From Anaerolinea thermophila UNI-1 (GTDB taxonomy: Bacteria; Chloroflexota; Anaerolineae; Anaerolineales; Anaerolineaceae), in contig NC_014960.1 of NCBI RefSeq assembly GCF_000199675.1, positions 806,001-870,000 on the forward strand: a stretch of 64,000 nt of DNA. The letters are read 5' to 3'. Shown here piece by piece: positions 50,984 through 60,009 of the stretch. Within the stretch, counting starts at the first letter, position 1. Every line of letters begins with the position of its first letter. Position numbers and translations under genes: made by a program. The notes beneath the pieces are model-generated. The model searched no databases and was not told the origin of the DNA. It saw only the letters and a list, made by a program, of their open reading frames with translations.

Positions 50984-51019
50984 GGATGCCAGTTTCACAA
51001 CAGGAGGCATGGAAGCAAG

Positions 51020-51775
51020 ATGGCTGGTTCGGCGTTTTATGTACCGGAAAGCGTGATGGCAATTGTTGCCCATCCCGATGATATTGAGTTCAGTTGTGCG
51101 GGAACGATGGCGCGCTGGGCGCGCGCCGGTGCGCGCATTTGTTACGTGTTATGCACCAGCGGCGATGTTGGCATTGCCGATTTGAGTTTGACCCGTGAGC
51201 AAGCCGCCGCCATTCGCGAGGAAGAAGCCCGCAAAGCGGCGGAGATTACCGGCGTGAAGGAAATTGTCTTCCTGCGCGAACCTGATGGCATGTTACAGCC
51301 CACGCTGGAACTGCGCAAAAAACTGGTGCGCGAAATCCGCCGTTTCCGTCCGGAGGTGGTCGTGACGGGCGATCCTACGGTGGTTTGGGCAGGGGAAGAA
51401 TACATCAACCACCCCGATCACCGCGCGGCTTCGCTGGCGGCGCTGGAAGCCGTCTTCCCCGCCGCAGGACAACCGCATTTGTTCCGGGAAATTGAGCAGG
51501 AAGAGGGCTTCAAAGCCCACAAGGTGCGCAAGGTGTACGCCACCACCTGGGATCATGCCAATTTATACGTGGACATTACCGATACGATTGAAATCAAAAT
51601 CGAAGCCCTGCGCGCTCACAAGAGCCAGATGGGCGACTGGGATCCTGCCGACCGAATTCGTCAGTGGGCGGCAGAGCGGGCAAAAGGCAAGGAAATGCTG
51701 TATGCCGAGTCCTTCCGCGTGGTCACGCTGGTGGATGACCAGACCTGGGCGCGGATTTGTTGCGGACAGGATTGA
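51020..51775 (+). CDS. PIG-L/LmbE-family deacetylase
   Basis: 251 residues. The zinc-binding motif AHPDDIEF (about 17-24) and the second ligand region HPDHRAAS (about 130) define the family, which removes acetyl groups from N-acetylglucosamine-type substrates (as in MshB, BshB). The substrate here is unknown; no mycothiol or bacillithiol genes are in the window. The gene is monocistronic, facing away from the protease operon. Confidence 0.9.
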   Translation: MAGSAFYVPESVMAIVAHPDDIEFSCAGTMARWARAGARICYVLCTSGDVGIADLSLTREQAAAIREEEARKAAEITGVKEIVFLREPDGMLQPTLELRKKLVREIRRFRPEVVVTGDPTVVWAGEEYINHPDHRAASLAALEAVFPAAGQPHLFREIEQEEGFKAHKVRKVYATTWDHANLYVDITDTIEIKIEALRAHKSQMGDWDPADRIRQWAAERAKGKEMLYAESFRVVTLVDDQTWARICCGQD

Positions 51776-51785
51776 TCTGTAAACA

Positions 51786-51820
51786 CTGGTTCAGGGAATG
51801 CCAAACATTTCCTGAACCAG
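51786..51820. terminator. Hairpin between convergent deacetylase and LCP genes
   Basis: CTGGTTCAGG / CCTGAACCAG (51786-51795, 51811-51820), partly inside the end of the minus-strand coding sequence. No clear T tract. Confidence 0.4.
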
Positions 51821-52792
51821 CGGAAGAATGACTTCCCAGCGGGGTCCAAGCACCTGCGCTCCGCCTTCAGTGACGAATGGCTGGACCATCTCCCGCGTGA
51901 TGGTGCGGTGATCCAGGTTGTCCACGCCCACCCGCAGAACAGCCAGCCCGATGCGCGGCATTTGCCATACGGGCAGGTTGGTATCCACGGCGCTGAAAAA
52001 GGCTGGAACAATCACGGGTAAGCGCCACCAGGTCAGGGGGTTGAGCATTTTCTTCATCGCCGCCATGACTACCAGTTGCCCCTGTTGCATGCGGAAAAAG
52101 TCATCTGCCCCTTTGCGACTGCGCGCAAAAGCCAGGGCTTCCTTCCCGTTGAGGTGATGCCTGCCTGCATCCAGCCCAGCCATGGGTTCTTCGAGGGTAA
52201 TATCAACCCCGCCCATGGCATCTACGATTTGGGAGAAGCCTTCAAACCGCAGGCGCACATAGTAGGGAATGCGGATGCCAAAGTTGGTTTCGATGGTCTG
52301 AATGGTGGCTTGGGCGCCTGTGCCTTCCTGATTGGCTTCGGCAAAGAAGTGGGCAGTGTTAATGCGGTTCTCGCCCACCCCGGGAATGTTGACCCATAAA
52401 TCGCGGGGGATGGACAGCATGCTGACCTGCGGTTTGAGCGGGTCGGCTTGCAGGATGACGATGGTGTCACTGCGTCCCAGAAAACTGCCCGCGGGAGCGC
52501 GGTCGCTGTTCAGGTCAATACCCAGTATCAGCACCCGGGTTTTGCCCGGCAGGAAGGCAAAGAACACCATTGCTCCAATTATCAGCGCAAGGAAAACGCC
52601 AAATACCCCCAAACATCCCAGGCATCCGCCGGATTTCCTGCGGCGGGCTTTTTGGCGGGGGCGAGCCTCTTTGGGAATCCGAATGGGCTGGTAAGCCGCT
52701 AATGGGTCGTAGTCGAGGCTGGGAGAGGGTTGGGTTTCGGCTAAGGGGTCGAGAGAAGAATAATCGTTAGGGTGAATAGGAGTATCGTTCAT
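51791..52792 (-). CDS. LytR-CpsA-Psr (LCP) family cell-envelope attachment protein
   Basis: 333 residues. Cytoplasmic N-terminus rich in P, D and Y, a basic KARRRKSGG just before one membrane span (about 51-74, starting with two Gly-Cys pairs), then an extracytoplasmic LCP domain with SDTIVILQADP, MLSIPRDLWVN, NRINTAHFFA and the acidic/basic FARSRKGADDFFR. LCP enzymes transfer glycopolymers from polyprenyl carriers to the wall or surface glycans. Start ATG 52792 overlaps the stop of the leucine-rich-repeat gene (ATGA); the long frame to 52930 is rejected. Confidence 0.9.
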   Translation of the reverse strand: MNDTPIHPNDYSSLDPLAETQPSPSLDYDPLAAYQPIRIPKEARPRQKARRRKSGGCLGCLGVFGVFLALIIGAMVFFAFLPGKTRVLILGIDLNSDRAPAGSFLGRSDTIVILQADPLKPQVSMLSIPRDLWVNIPGVGENRINTAHFFAEANQEGTGAQATIQTIETNFGIRIPYYVRLRFEGFSQIVDAMGGVDITLEEPMAGLDAGRHHLNGKEALAFARSRKGADDFFRMQQGQLVVMAAMKKMLNPLTWWRLPVIVPAFFSAVDTNLPVWQMPRIGLAVLRVGVDNLDHRTITREMVQPFVTEGGAQVLGPRWEVILPLVQEMFGIP

Positions 52793-53316
52793 CGGTGAAT
52801 ATTCAAATCGCGTTTGCCCAGACGGGCAATGCCTCCGTGAGTGATTTTCAAACAGCCCTGCAAATCCAGATAGGTCAGATTGGGCAGGGCGCGCAGATGT
52901 TTCAACCCGGCATCGGTCAGGCGGTTGCAAAAGGATAAATTCAGGTGAGATAAACGCGGGAACGCGCTCAGTGCCTTCAAACCCTGATCGGTCAGGTCGC
53001 AGGAACTGAGATTCAAGCCGGAGAGGTTGCGGAAAGCCTGTAAAATTTGCAGTCCCTCATCGGTGATTTTGCGGTTCTCGGCAAGGTGCAGGAAGGTGAT
53101 GGCAGGGCACTCTGCCGTTTCGCGCACCAGCGTTTTGAGGTCGTCGTTGTCAATATTCTTCAGGCGAATCATCACCTCATGACCGGCAGGGATGCGAAAG
53201 ATACCCGGACCGCGATCCAGTTCCTGCCAGTCGGCAGTGGGGTTTCCCCGCGGACGGGTGTACACGACCACTTCCTGAGTCGAAGAAAAGACGATTTCCG
53301 AAGGCTGTGTCTGCAC
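52789..53316 (-). CDS. Leucine-rich repeat protein (F-box/LRR-like repeats)
   Basis: 175 residues. The first about 55 are beta-like; then at least five LRRs of the cysteine-containing type, with units such as LSGLNLSSCDLTDQGLKAL, LSHLNLSFCNRLTDAGLKHL and LTYLDLQGCLKITHGGIARL. No signal peptide, so it is likely a cytoplasmic interaction module. It starts at GTG 53316, 9 bases after the DMT transporter stop, without a clear Shine-Dalgarno, and overlaps the LCP start. A TATAAT sequence lies 8 bases before the GTG, perhaps by chance. Confidence 0.75.
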   Translation of the reverse strand: MQTQPSEIVFSSTQEVVVYTRPRGNPTADWQELDRGPGIFRIPAGHEVMIRLKNIDNDDLKTLVRETAECPAITFLHLAENRKITDEGLQILQAFRNLSGLNLSSCDLTDQGLKALSAFPRLSHLNLSFCNRLTDAGLKHLRALPNLTYLDLQGCLKITHGGIARLGKRDLNIHR

Positions 53317-53325
53317 GAGGGAGAA

Positions 53326-54213
53326 TTATAACAAAAATAACGCCGCCGTGCCTGCCATACAGATGAGTGTTCCGATAATGGCGCGCCAGGAGATGGTTTC
53401 GTGGAAGAACCAGCGCGAAAGGGGCAACAGGATGACCGGGCTGAGCGCCATCAGGGTAGAGGCAATCCCCACCAGCGTATTTTGAATTGCCACCATTGAA
53501 AGCCACACCCCGGCAAACGGACCGATCATGCTTCCCAGCAGGATTAATCCCAGAGCGCGGCGGTCTTTGAGCGCCTCAAGCGTGGGGCGCGCTTCTTTCT
53601 TCAAAAAGGTCAGTCCCCAAAGTACCACTGCCGCGGTGACCATGCGGATTGCCACACCGGAGATGGAGGGGAAACCATCTGCCAGTCCGGGTTTGGCAAG
53701 GATGAGGTTACCAGCCTGTCCAAGCGCGCCGCCAAACCCTGCCAGCACCCCCAACCAGTAAGTGCGCCGCGGCAGGGAGATGTTCCCGTTGACGCGGTCA
53801 AGGATGACCATGGCGATACCTGAAACCACCAGGATCATCCCAAGGATTTCCGTGAGGGTGAGCGTTTCACCAAGGAAAATCCAGGCAAGCATGGCGCTGA
53901 GCATGGGGACGCTTGCCATGATCAGCGTACCCATGCGCGCACCAATGGTCACGTAAGCGTAAAACAGGAACCAGTCTCCCAGTACCAGCCCCACCACACC
54001 GGAAAGTCCCAGCCAGAACCAGCGCTCCGGCGCGGCGTGAACAGGGAAAAACGTTCCCTGGAATATCCGGTGGGTCAGCAGAATCCACATCACTGCAAAG
54101 AGTAAACGGGCGCGGTTCAACACGCCCGGACCTACTCTACGTCCTGCAAAGGTATGGATGATGGATGAAAAAGCCCACAAAACCGATGTCAGCAGTGCCG
54201 CAATCTCGCCCAT
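53326..54213 (-). CDS. EamA/DMT-family transporter
   Basis: 295 residues with ten hydrophobic helices in two EamA repeats (about 1-140 and 150-295). Landmarks are LGLSGVVGLVLGDWFLFYA and ASVPMLSAMLAWIFLGETLT in the first half, and the second-half GETIS-like FHETISWRAIIGT. Probably exports or imports a small metabolite; the substrate cannot be told. It heads the minus-strand run DMT, LRR, LCP. Confidence 0.88.
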   Translation of the reverse strand: MGEIAALLTSVLWAFSSIIHTFAGRRVGPGVLNRARLLFAVMWILLTHRIFQGTFFPVHAAPERWFWLGLSGVVGLVLGDWFLFYAYVTIGARMGTLIMASVPMLSAMLAWIFLGETLTLTEILGMILVVSGIAMVILDRVNGNISLPRRTYWLGVLAGFGGALGQAGNLILAKPGLADGFPSISGVAIRMVTAAVVLWGLTFLKKEARPTLEALKDRRALGLILLGSMIGPFAGVWLSMVAIQNTLVGIASTLMALSPVILLPLSRWFFHETISWRAIIGTLICMAGTAALFLL

Positions 54214-54261
54214 GGTGAAACCTCGACGCGTTTGCGGCTTATCATATCACAGCCTTAAGGC

Positions 54262-55665
54262 TCATTCCAGAGCGGGAAATTCGGTGGTGATGGTGGTGCC
54301 TTTACCCAATTCCGACTCGGCGCTGACCTTGCCGCCCTGTGCTTCCACCAGCGCCCGTACGATGGCAAGCCCCAGCCCGCTCCCGCCGCTTTCACTGTGT
54401 CGGGAAGGGTCCACGCGGTGAAAGCGTTCGAAGATGCGCGGCAATTCCTCAGATGGAATGCCGGTGCCGGTGTCGGCAACCTGTAACCGCACCTGTTTGC
54501 CATCCTGTTTGGCTCGCAACGTGATCTCTCCACCTGCTGAGGTGTAGCGCAAAGCGTTGCTGATGAGGTTGTCCAGCACCTGCATCATGCGGTCTTCGTC
54601 CACCAGAATCGCAGGAAGAGTCTCGCTGGCTTCCACTTTCAGGTTGATGCCGGCTTGCTCGGCGTGATGCTGGAAGAGATGCGCGGCACGCTTGAGCAGT
54701 GCCAGCGGTTGCGTGGGCTGAGGGTGCAGGTTGAGTTCCCCCGCATCGGCTTGAGAGAGCATGCGCAGGTCATTGACCATCTTCTGCAGGCGCTCGATTT
54801 CCTGATAAATCAGGTCTAACCGCTGAGGGGTGGGCTGAAGGACGCCGTCCCGCATGGATTCAATGTATCCGGCGATGACCGTCAGCGGGGTGCGCAGGTC
54901 GTGGGCGATGTCGGCGGTCATCTGGCGGCGCAGTTGATTGGCGCGGGCAATTTGCTGGCTCATCAGGTTAAAGGCTTGGGCCAGTTGACCAATTTCATCT
55001 TGGGAGCGCACCTCCACCTGCTGTTCCAGTTCCCCCTGTGCCATTCGGGTTGCCGCAAGCGTCAGGTCTTTGATGGGACGGGTGAGTGTACGTGCCAGAA
55101 ATATCCCGATGATCAGGGCAATCAGCAACGCGCCGGCTCCACCAATTACCAGGGCTTGATTGACACGGGTGAGAAAACGGGCTTCCTCCGGGCGCAGGTT
55201 AACTAGCCGCCGCGGCGAAAGCAGGAATCCGACGGTTTCTCCGTTCACGGTAATCGGTGAGCCATCTTTAAGGGCTTGTTGATTTAAGGTTTCATTCAGT
55301 GGATATTCCGGAGTGCCGGAGACAAGCACTTTCCCCTGAGAATCTGCCAGACTGAAGAAACCTCTCCGCTCCCAGGTTTCACGGGGGGGTGGCGTTCCTC
55401 CCTCGTCATCCAAGGGACGTTGCCATTCTACCGGTAAAGTTTGCCGTTCGATTTCCTTCCATTGTATTTGGATATTGTCCCAAGAGCCTTGCGCCTGATA
55501 ATATTCACTCAATGCCTGCACCAGTTTGGTGCGCTGCTGGTCAATGACGAATTGCATCAGCCGGTCAGCATTGGTCACGCGCATGAATACGGCAAATAAT
55601 CCGGCGGTGGTGAATGCCGCCAGCAGGATTGCCAGAGAGAGTTTCCAGTAGAGCGACTTCATCAT
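54262..55665 (-). CDS. Sensor histidine kinase (BaeS/HAMP type)
   Basis: 467 residues: span 1 (about 8-27), an extracytoplasmic sensor of about 145 residues, span 2 (about 178-199), HAMP (about 200-253), HisKA with the phosphorylated H in IAHDLRTPL, and HATPase_c with NLISNALRYTS, ADTGTGIP and GGSGLGLAIV. The sensor contains a PAS-like FFSLADSQGKVLVSGTP. The start follows the regulator stop by 6 bases. It should sense an envelope condition and phosphorylate the response regulator. Its likely targets are the adjacent exporter and membrane operons sharing the tandem boxes. Confidence 0.94.
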   Translation of the reverse strand: MMKSLYWKLSLAILLAAFTTAGLFAVFMRVTNADRLMQFVIDQQRTKLVQALSEYYQAQGSWDNIQIQWKEIERQTLPVEWQRPLDDEGGTPPPRETWERRGFFSLADSQGKVLVSGTPEYPLNETLNQQALKDGSPITVNGETVGFLLSPRRLVNLRPEEARFLTRVNQALVIGGAGALLIALIIGIFLARTLTRPIKDLTLAATRMAQGELEQQVEVRSQDEIGQLAQAFNLMSQQIARANQLRRQMTADIAHDLRTPLTVIAGYIESMRDGVLQPTPQRLDLIYQEIERLQKMVNDLRMLSQADAGELNLHPQPTQPLALLKRAAHLFQHHAEQAGINLKVEASETLPAILVDEDRMMQVLDNLISNALRYTSAGGEITLRAKQDGKQVRLQVADTGTGIPSEELPRIFERFHRVDPSRHSESGGSGLGLAIVRALVEAQGGKVSAESELGKGTTITTEFPALE

Positions 55666-55671
55666 GGCGAC

Positions 55672-56361
55672 TTAATCCTGTGGTTTGCGAAAGCGGTAGC
55701 CAATGCCGAAAATTGTCTCGATATAGCGCGGGTTTTTGGGGTCGGGTTCAATTTTCAGGCGCAGGTTGCGCACATGTACGTTGAGGGTGGTATCAATCCC
55801 GGCGAAGCCGCTGTCGGCAAGGATTTCAACCAGTTCCGCGCGGGTATATACCCTGCCCGGCGAGCGCATCAAGGTTGCCAGCAGGTCAAACTCAATGGGG
55901 GTAAGGGAAACGGGCTTGCCCGAGACGGTTACGGTGTGGGTGGTTTCGTCGAGAATAATCTCCCCGGCGCGCAGAATTTCCTGCTTGTCAGGATGTTCCT
56001 CTCCACGGCGGAGAATGGCGCGGATGCGCGCCGCCAGTTCCCGCATGCGAAAAGGCTTAATAATGTAATCGTCTGCGCCTAAATCCAGCCCCAGCACGGC
56101 ATCGGTTTCCTCTTCCCGCGCGGTGATGATGATGACCGGAGTCTGACGTTCCTGCCGGAACTGCCGCAGGAATTGATAGCCGTCCATGCGCGGCATCATG
56201 ATATCCAGCAGAATCAGATCGGGGTTTTCATGGCGGGCAATGTACAGGGCGCTCTGTCCATCGGTGGTGGTCAGCACCCGATAGCCCTGTTCGGTCAGGT
56301 ATTCCTGTAACAATTGCCTTACACTCGACTGGTCATCCACAATCAAAATGGTCTTGCTCAT
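55672..56361 (-). CDS. OmpR/PhoB-family response regulator
   Basis: 229 residues: receiver with acidic pocket VDD, phosphoryl-acceptor D in LILLDIMMPRMDGY (about 52), conserved T in IIITAR and K in IIKPF; then a winged-helix Trans_reg_C domain (about 130-226) with VSLTPIEFDLLATLMRSPGR and NVHVRNLRLKIE. It binds tandem direct repeats as a dimer. Its own promoter carries two 11-bp boxes, so autoregulation is likely. Cotranscribed with the kinase. Confidence 0.95.
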   Translation of the reverse strand: MSKTILIVDDQSSVRQLLQEYLTEQGYRVLTTTDGQSALYIARHENPDLILLDIMMPRMDGYQFLRQFRQERQTPVIIITAREEETDAVLGLDLGADDYIIKPFRMRELAARIRAILRRGEEHPDKQEILRAGEIILDETTHTVTVSGKPVSLTPIEFDLLATLMRSPGRVYTRAELVEILADSGFAGIDTTLNVHVRNLRLKIEPDPKNPRYIETIFGIGYRFRKPQD

Positions 56362-56398
56362 GCGGTTTTGTCCTGTTTGTAGGTTTCTGTTAGTCCCG

Positions 56399-56434
56399 AA
56401 GATATCACAGAAAAATTTAAATTTGATTTAGAAG
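56399..56434 (-). promoter_or_regulatory. Autoregulatory promoter of the two-component system
   Basis: On the minus strand: boxes CTTCTAAATCA (56424-56434) and AATTTAAATTT (56413-56423) in tandem, then 8 bp, then -10 TATCTT (56399-56404). The arrangement is identical to the exporter promoter on the other strand. Confidence 0.7.
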
Positions 56435-56487
56435 GGCTTTAAATTCAAAAAAGTTTTTCCCTTTTTCTGTATACCATAAATTCATTT

Positions 56488-56523
56488 TTTCTAAATCCTT
56501 TCTAAATCCCTTTTGGCTATGAT
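56488..56523 (+). promoter_or_regulatory. Response-regulator-activated promoter of the MacAB-type exporter
   Basis: Two perfect tandem copies of TTTCTAAATCC (56488-56498 and 56499-56509), 8 bp, then -10 TATGAT (56518-56523). There is no -35 hexamer; the boxes take its place, as in class II PhoB-type activation. Confidence 0.8.
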
Positions 56524-56555
56524 GAGGGCGAAATTCCACGCACTCAGGAAAGGGA

Positions 56556-57983
56556 ATGAAAATGAAGACGTTTGGTCAGGGAAAAGGAAAGCGTATCCCG
56601 TCATGGGTAATAGGTGGGGTTGCTGTGTTGGTACTGGGGCTGGCAGTCTGGGGATATTTTGCCCTGTGGGTGCCCCGCATGCAGACCGCCAGCGCCGCTA
56701 CAACCACAACCGGGACGCAGACGGCTCAGGTACGCCGGGGAAACCTGGTCGTTTCAGCGTCGGGCACAGGCACGCTGACGGCAGGCAAGACAGCCGAACT
56801 GGCTTTCCCGGTGAGCGGCACGGTGGGAGCGGTGTATGTCTCGGTGGGTCAACAGGTGGAAGAAGGGCAGGTGCTGGCAGAACTGGCGGATCGCACCTCG
56901 CTGGAAGCCGCGATGAAATCCGCCGAAGTGACGCTCTTGCTTGCTCAGCAGGAACTGGAAACCCTCAAAGCCAGCGGCGAAGAAAATCTGGCAAATGCCC
57001 GTCTGGCAGTTTCCACTGCCGAGAAAGCCCTGCAGACGGCTCAGGCATCGCTCAAACAATCGGGACAGAGTCGTTGCTCCGAGGAAACCACCACGGCTTA
57101 TTACGACAGTTATCTCAAAGCCAAAGAACGCTACGAGGATCTCAAATCCAGCGGAGCGGATTACCTTACCCGGGTACTGCCTGCCAAGCAGAGCATGGAT
57201 CAGGCGTATGCCAATTATCGGTACTGCTCCGGTTACTATGACTATGAAATCACTGCCTCGCAGGCGGAGTATGTCATCGCTAAAGCCGATTTGGAGAAGG
57301 CTCAAGCTACCCTGGCGACATTGGAAGCCAACAATGGGATAGACCCAACCACCCTGGCGCAAGCCGAGAGCAAGGTGCTGAATGCGCAGGTGGCGTATGA
57401 GCAGGCGAAAAAGAACTATGAAGGGGCAATCCTGCGGGCGCCTTTTGCCGGTACGGTGCTCTCGGTGGCGGGTGAAGCCGGAGATGCGGTTGGAACAGGG
57501 ACATTTATCACCCTGATTGACCTGCTCCATCCGCTGGTGGAATTTGCCGTGGATGAGACCGACATGGATAAGGTGGCCGTAGGTTACCCGGCGGAAGTTG
57601 TCTTCGATGCTCTGCCAGACCTGACCTTCCCGGGGACGGTTCAGCAGGTTTCGCCCAGTCTGGTTTCTGAAGGCGGTTACAAGGTGCTGAAAGGGGTGGT
57701 GGCGCTGGATCTGAGTCAGATGAATCTGAATCAGCCCTTGCTGGCTGGCTTGAACGCTGCTGTAGATATCATCGCCGCCCGCGCTGAGAATGCCATTCTG
57801 ATTCCAGTAGAAGCCCTGCGCGACCTGGGAGATGGCACCTATGGCGTTTTTGTCGTGGGGACGGACGGGAAACCGCGTTTGCGGGTGGTGACCGTAGGGA
57901 TTAAAGACGCCACCTATGCCCAGATTCTGGAGGGTTTGTCGGTGGGTGAAGTGGTGACAACCGGTACAGTGGAGACAAAATGA
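56556..57983 (+). CDS. MacA-type membrane fusion protein
   Basis: 475 residues: signal anchor (about 10-36), lipoyl-like half (SGTVGAVYVSVGQQVEEGQV), long coiled-coil hairpin (about 110-285) with an inserted cysteine/tyrosine-rich stretch (RCSEETTTAYYDSYLKAKER; YCSGYYDYE), return half (LRAPFAGTVLSVAGEAGDAV), then beta-barrel and membrane-proximal domains. AGGAAAGGGA precedes ATG 56556; ATG 56562 is possible. It is the first gene of an exporter operon divergent from the two-component system and under its tandem boxes. It overlaps the ATPase start. Confidence 0.9.
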   Translation: MKMKTFGQGKGKRIPSWVIGGVAVLVLGLAVWGYFALWVPRMQTASAATTTTGTQTAQVRRGNLVVSASGTGTLTAGKTAELAFPVSGTVGAVYVSVGQQVEEGQVLAELADRTSLEAAMKSAEVTLLLAQQELETLKASGEENLANARLAVSTAEKALQTAQASLKQSGQSRCSEETTTAYYDSYLKAKERYEDLKSSGADYLTRVLPAKQSMDQAYANYRYCSGYYDYEITASQAEYVIAKADLEKAQATLATLEANNGIDPTTLAQAESKVLNAQVAYEQAKKNYEGAILRAPFAGTVLSVAGEAGDAVGTGTFITLIDLLHPLVEFAVDETDMDKVAVGYPAEVVFDALPDLTFPGTVQQVSPSLVSEGGYKVLKGVVALDLSQMNLNQPLLAGLNAAVDIIAARAENAILIPVEALRDLGDGTYGVFVVGTDGKPRLRVVTVGIKDATYAQILEGLSVGEVVTTGTVETK

Positions 57984-58735
57984 TGGACACGTTGGTGCCA
58001 ATCATTCAGACCGTGCAACTGGTCAAGATTTACGGCTCGGGCGAGAACCGCGTAACAGCCCTGGATGGCATTGACCTGACCATCGAATCCGGCGAGTTCG
58101 TTGCCATCATGGGACCGAGCGGTTCGGGAAAGAGCACCCTGCTGAACATCCTTGCCTGCCTGGACCGCCCAACCGAAGGACAGTACATTCTGGCGGGGGA
58201 AGATGTCAGCGGGTACAACCGCGCGCAACTGGCGGAGATTCGCAGCCGGCAACTGGGATTTGTCTTTCAATCCTACAATCTGCTGCCTCGTTTGACGGCG
58301 CTGGAAAACGTGCTCTTGCCCCTGCTGTACCGCCGGGAGGAACGTCTGAGCCATGCCGAACGTGTGGAAAAAGCCCTGGCTTCTCTGGAAAGCGTGGGAC
58401 TGGCAGACCGCGCGCACCATTACCCCAACCAGTTATCTGGCGGTCAGCAGCAGCGCGTGGCGATTGCCCGGGCGCTGATCAACGATCCCCTGCTCATTCT
58501 GGCAGACGAACCGACCGGCAATCTGGACAGCCATGCCAGCGAAGAGATTATCGAATTGCTCACCACTCTCAATCAGCGCGGGCGCACGATTGTGATGGTC
58601 ACGCATGAGCCGGACATGGCGCGCCATGCCCAGCGGGTGCTGATGATTCGAGACGGCAAACTGGCTTCGGATCGCAAAAATGGTCATCATCAGGAATCTC
58701 AGAGCCTTTCACAGGTGGAAGGGAGGCTATCATGA
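57980..58735 (+). CDS. MacB/LolD-type ABC ATPase
   Basis: 251 residues with GPSGSGKSTLLNILACLDRP, FVFQSYNLLPRL, LSGGQQQRVAIARALI and LADEPTGNLDSHAS. The gene is coupled by ATGA overlaps at both ends to the membrane fusion protein and the permease. It has a slightly longer hydrophilic tail (SDRKNGHHQESQSLSQ) than the other two MacB-type ATPases in the window. Confidence 0.93.
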   Translation: MMDTLVPIIQTVQLVKIYGSGENRVTALDGIDLTIESGEFVAIMGPSGSGKSTLLNILACLDRPTEGQYILAGEDVSGYNRAQLAEIRSRQLGFVFQSYNLLPRLTALENVLLPLLYRREERLSHAERVEKALASLESVGLADRAHHYPNQLSGGQQQRVAIARALINDPLLILADEPTGNLDSHASEEIIELLTTLNQRGRTIVMVTHEPDMARHAQRVLMIRDGKLASDRKNGHHQESQSLSQVEGRLS

Positions 58736-59967
58736 TGTTCAGTGAGGTGCTTAAGATTGCCTGGCAGAGTTTGATGGCAAATAAACTGCGTTCGTTCCTC
58801 ACCATGCTGGGGGTCATCATCGGTGTTGCTGCGGTGATTATCATGGTAGCCATCAGTGCAGGTACCGAAGCCACCATATCCGAAGCCATTAATGGTTTGG
58901 GGAGTAATCTGGTGTTCATTTCCTCGGCGGTCAGCCGTGGCGGACCTGCTGGTGGGCCGCAGACCATGCGCGGCGGCCTGGTGTACGACGACATGACAGC
59001 CATTCGTGAGCGGATTTCGGGGGTGGCGGGTGTCACCGTAGAACAGCAAACTGCCGTGACGGTTAAGTATGAGAATACTTCATTAGAGGATGTCATGCTG
59101 GTTGGCGCAACCCCGGACTTCCCTACCGTTCGTGATGTACGGGTGGCGGAAGGCAGGTTTTACAACGATACCGAACTGGAACGTGCCTCCAAAGTAGTGG
59201 TGTTGGGTAAAACGGTTGCTGAGGAACTGTTTGGAGAAGCCGATCCCATCGGGCAGACGGTGACGGTCAATTCCATCAAATTAACCGTAATTGGCGTTAT
59301 GGCAGAGAAAGGTCTGGTTGCCGGGGTGGATTTCGACCAGCAGATTTATGTACCCATTACCCTGGTTTTCAAAAAGTTCATGCCCGCACAGTTTGCCCGT
59401 ATCATGGGCGACCGCGTGCGCCAGATTATCGTCTCGGTAGATGCCCATGCCGATATGGATAAAGTCATTGAACAGATTACCTACCTGCTGGCAAACCGGC
59501 ATGAGGTCACTACCGATTCGCTGGACTTTACTATCCGTACTCAAGCAGACATCATCGCCACACAGGAATCCACCACCGAGTCCTTCCGCACTCTGCTGGC
59601 ATGGGTGGCAGGCGTCTCGCTGATTGTGGGTGGGATTGGCATCATGAACATTATGCTGGTGAGCGTGACGGAGCGGACGAAAGAAATCGGCTTGCGTCAG
59701 GCGGTCGGCGCGGCGCCGGGCGATATTCAAATCCAGTTTCTCATGGAGGCATTACTGCTCAGTTTAGTGGGTGGGCTGTTAGGGGTTCTGGCAGGTGTGG
59801 GCGGTGCCTATCTGTTTGAACGTTTGGGGGGCATGCGCACGGTAGTCCTGCCTTATTCGATTGGCATTTCATTCCTTTCTGCGGCGTTGGTGGGAGTCTT
59901 CTTTGGTTTCCTGCCCGCCAAGCAAGCCGCCGATCTGGATCCGATTGTCGCTTTACGTCATGAATAA
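58732..59967 (+). CDS. MacB-type ABC permease (FtsX family)
   Basis: 411 residues: N-terminal span (FLTMLGVIIGVAAVIIMVAI), MacB_PCD periplasmic domain with a glycine-rich loop, and C-terminal spans with GGIGIMNIMLVSVTERTKEI and LRQAVGAAPGDIQ. Third complete MacB-type permease in the window. It is followed 19 bases later by the start of a lipoprotein gene that an insertion sequence has split, so this operon originally had at least four genes. Confidence 0.92.
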   Translation: MMFSEVLKIAWQSLMANKLRSFLTMLGVIIGVAAVIIMVAISAGTEATISEAINGLGSNLVFISSAVSRGGPAGGPQTMRGGLVYDDMTAIRERISGVAGVTVEQQTAVTVKYENTSLEDVMLVGATPDFPTVRDVRVAEGRFYNDTELERASKVVVLGKTVAEELFGEADPIGQTVTVNSIKLTVIGVMAEKGLVAGVDFDQQIYVPITLVFKKFMPAQFARIMGDRVRQIIVSVDAHADMDKVIEQITYLLANRHEVTTDSLDFTIRTQADIIATQESTTESFRTLLAWVAGVSLIVGGIGIMNIMLVSVTERTKEIGLRQAVGAAPGDIQIQFLMEALLLSLVGGLLGVLAGVGGAYLFERLGGMRTVVLPYSIGISFLSAALVGVFFGFLPAKQAADLDPIVALRHE

Positions 59968-60000
59968 CTTTCTCAATGGAGGAATTATGTGGAAAAAATA

Positions 60001-60009
60001 TCTGACAGT
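60001..60009 (+). repeat. Target-site duplication, left copy
   Basis: TCTGACAGT, repeated exactly at 60928-60936 on the other side of the insertion sequence. Confidence 0.9.
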
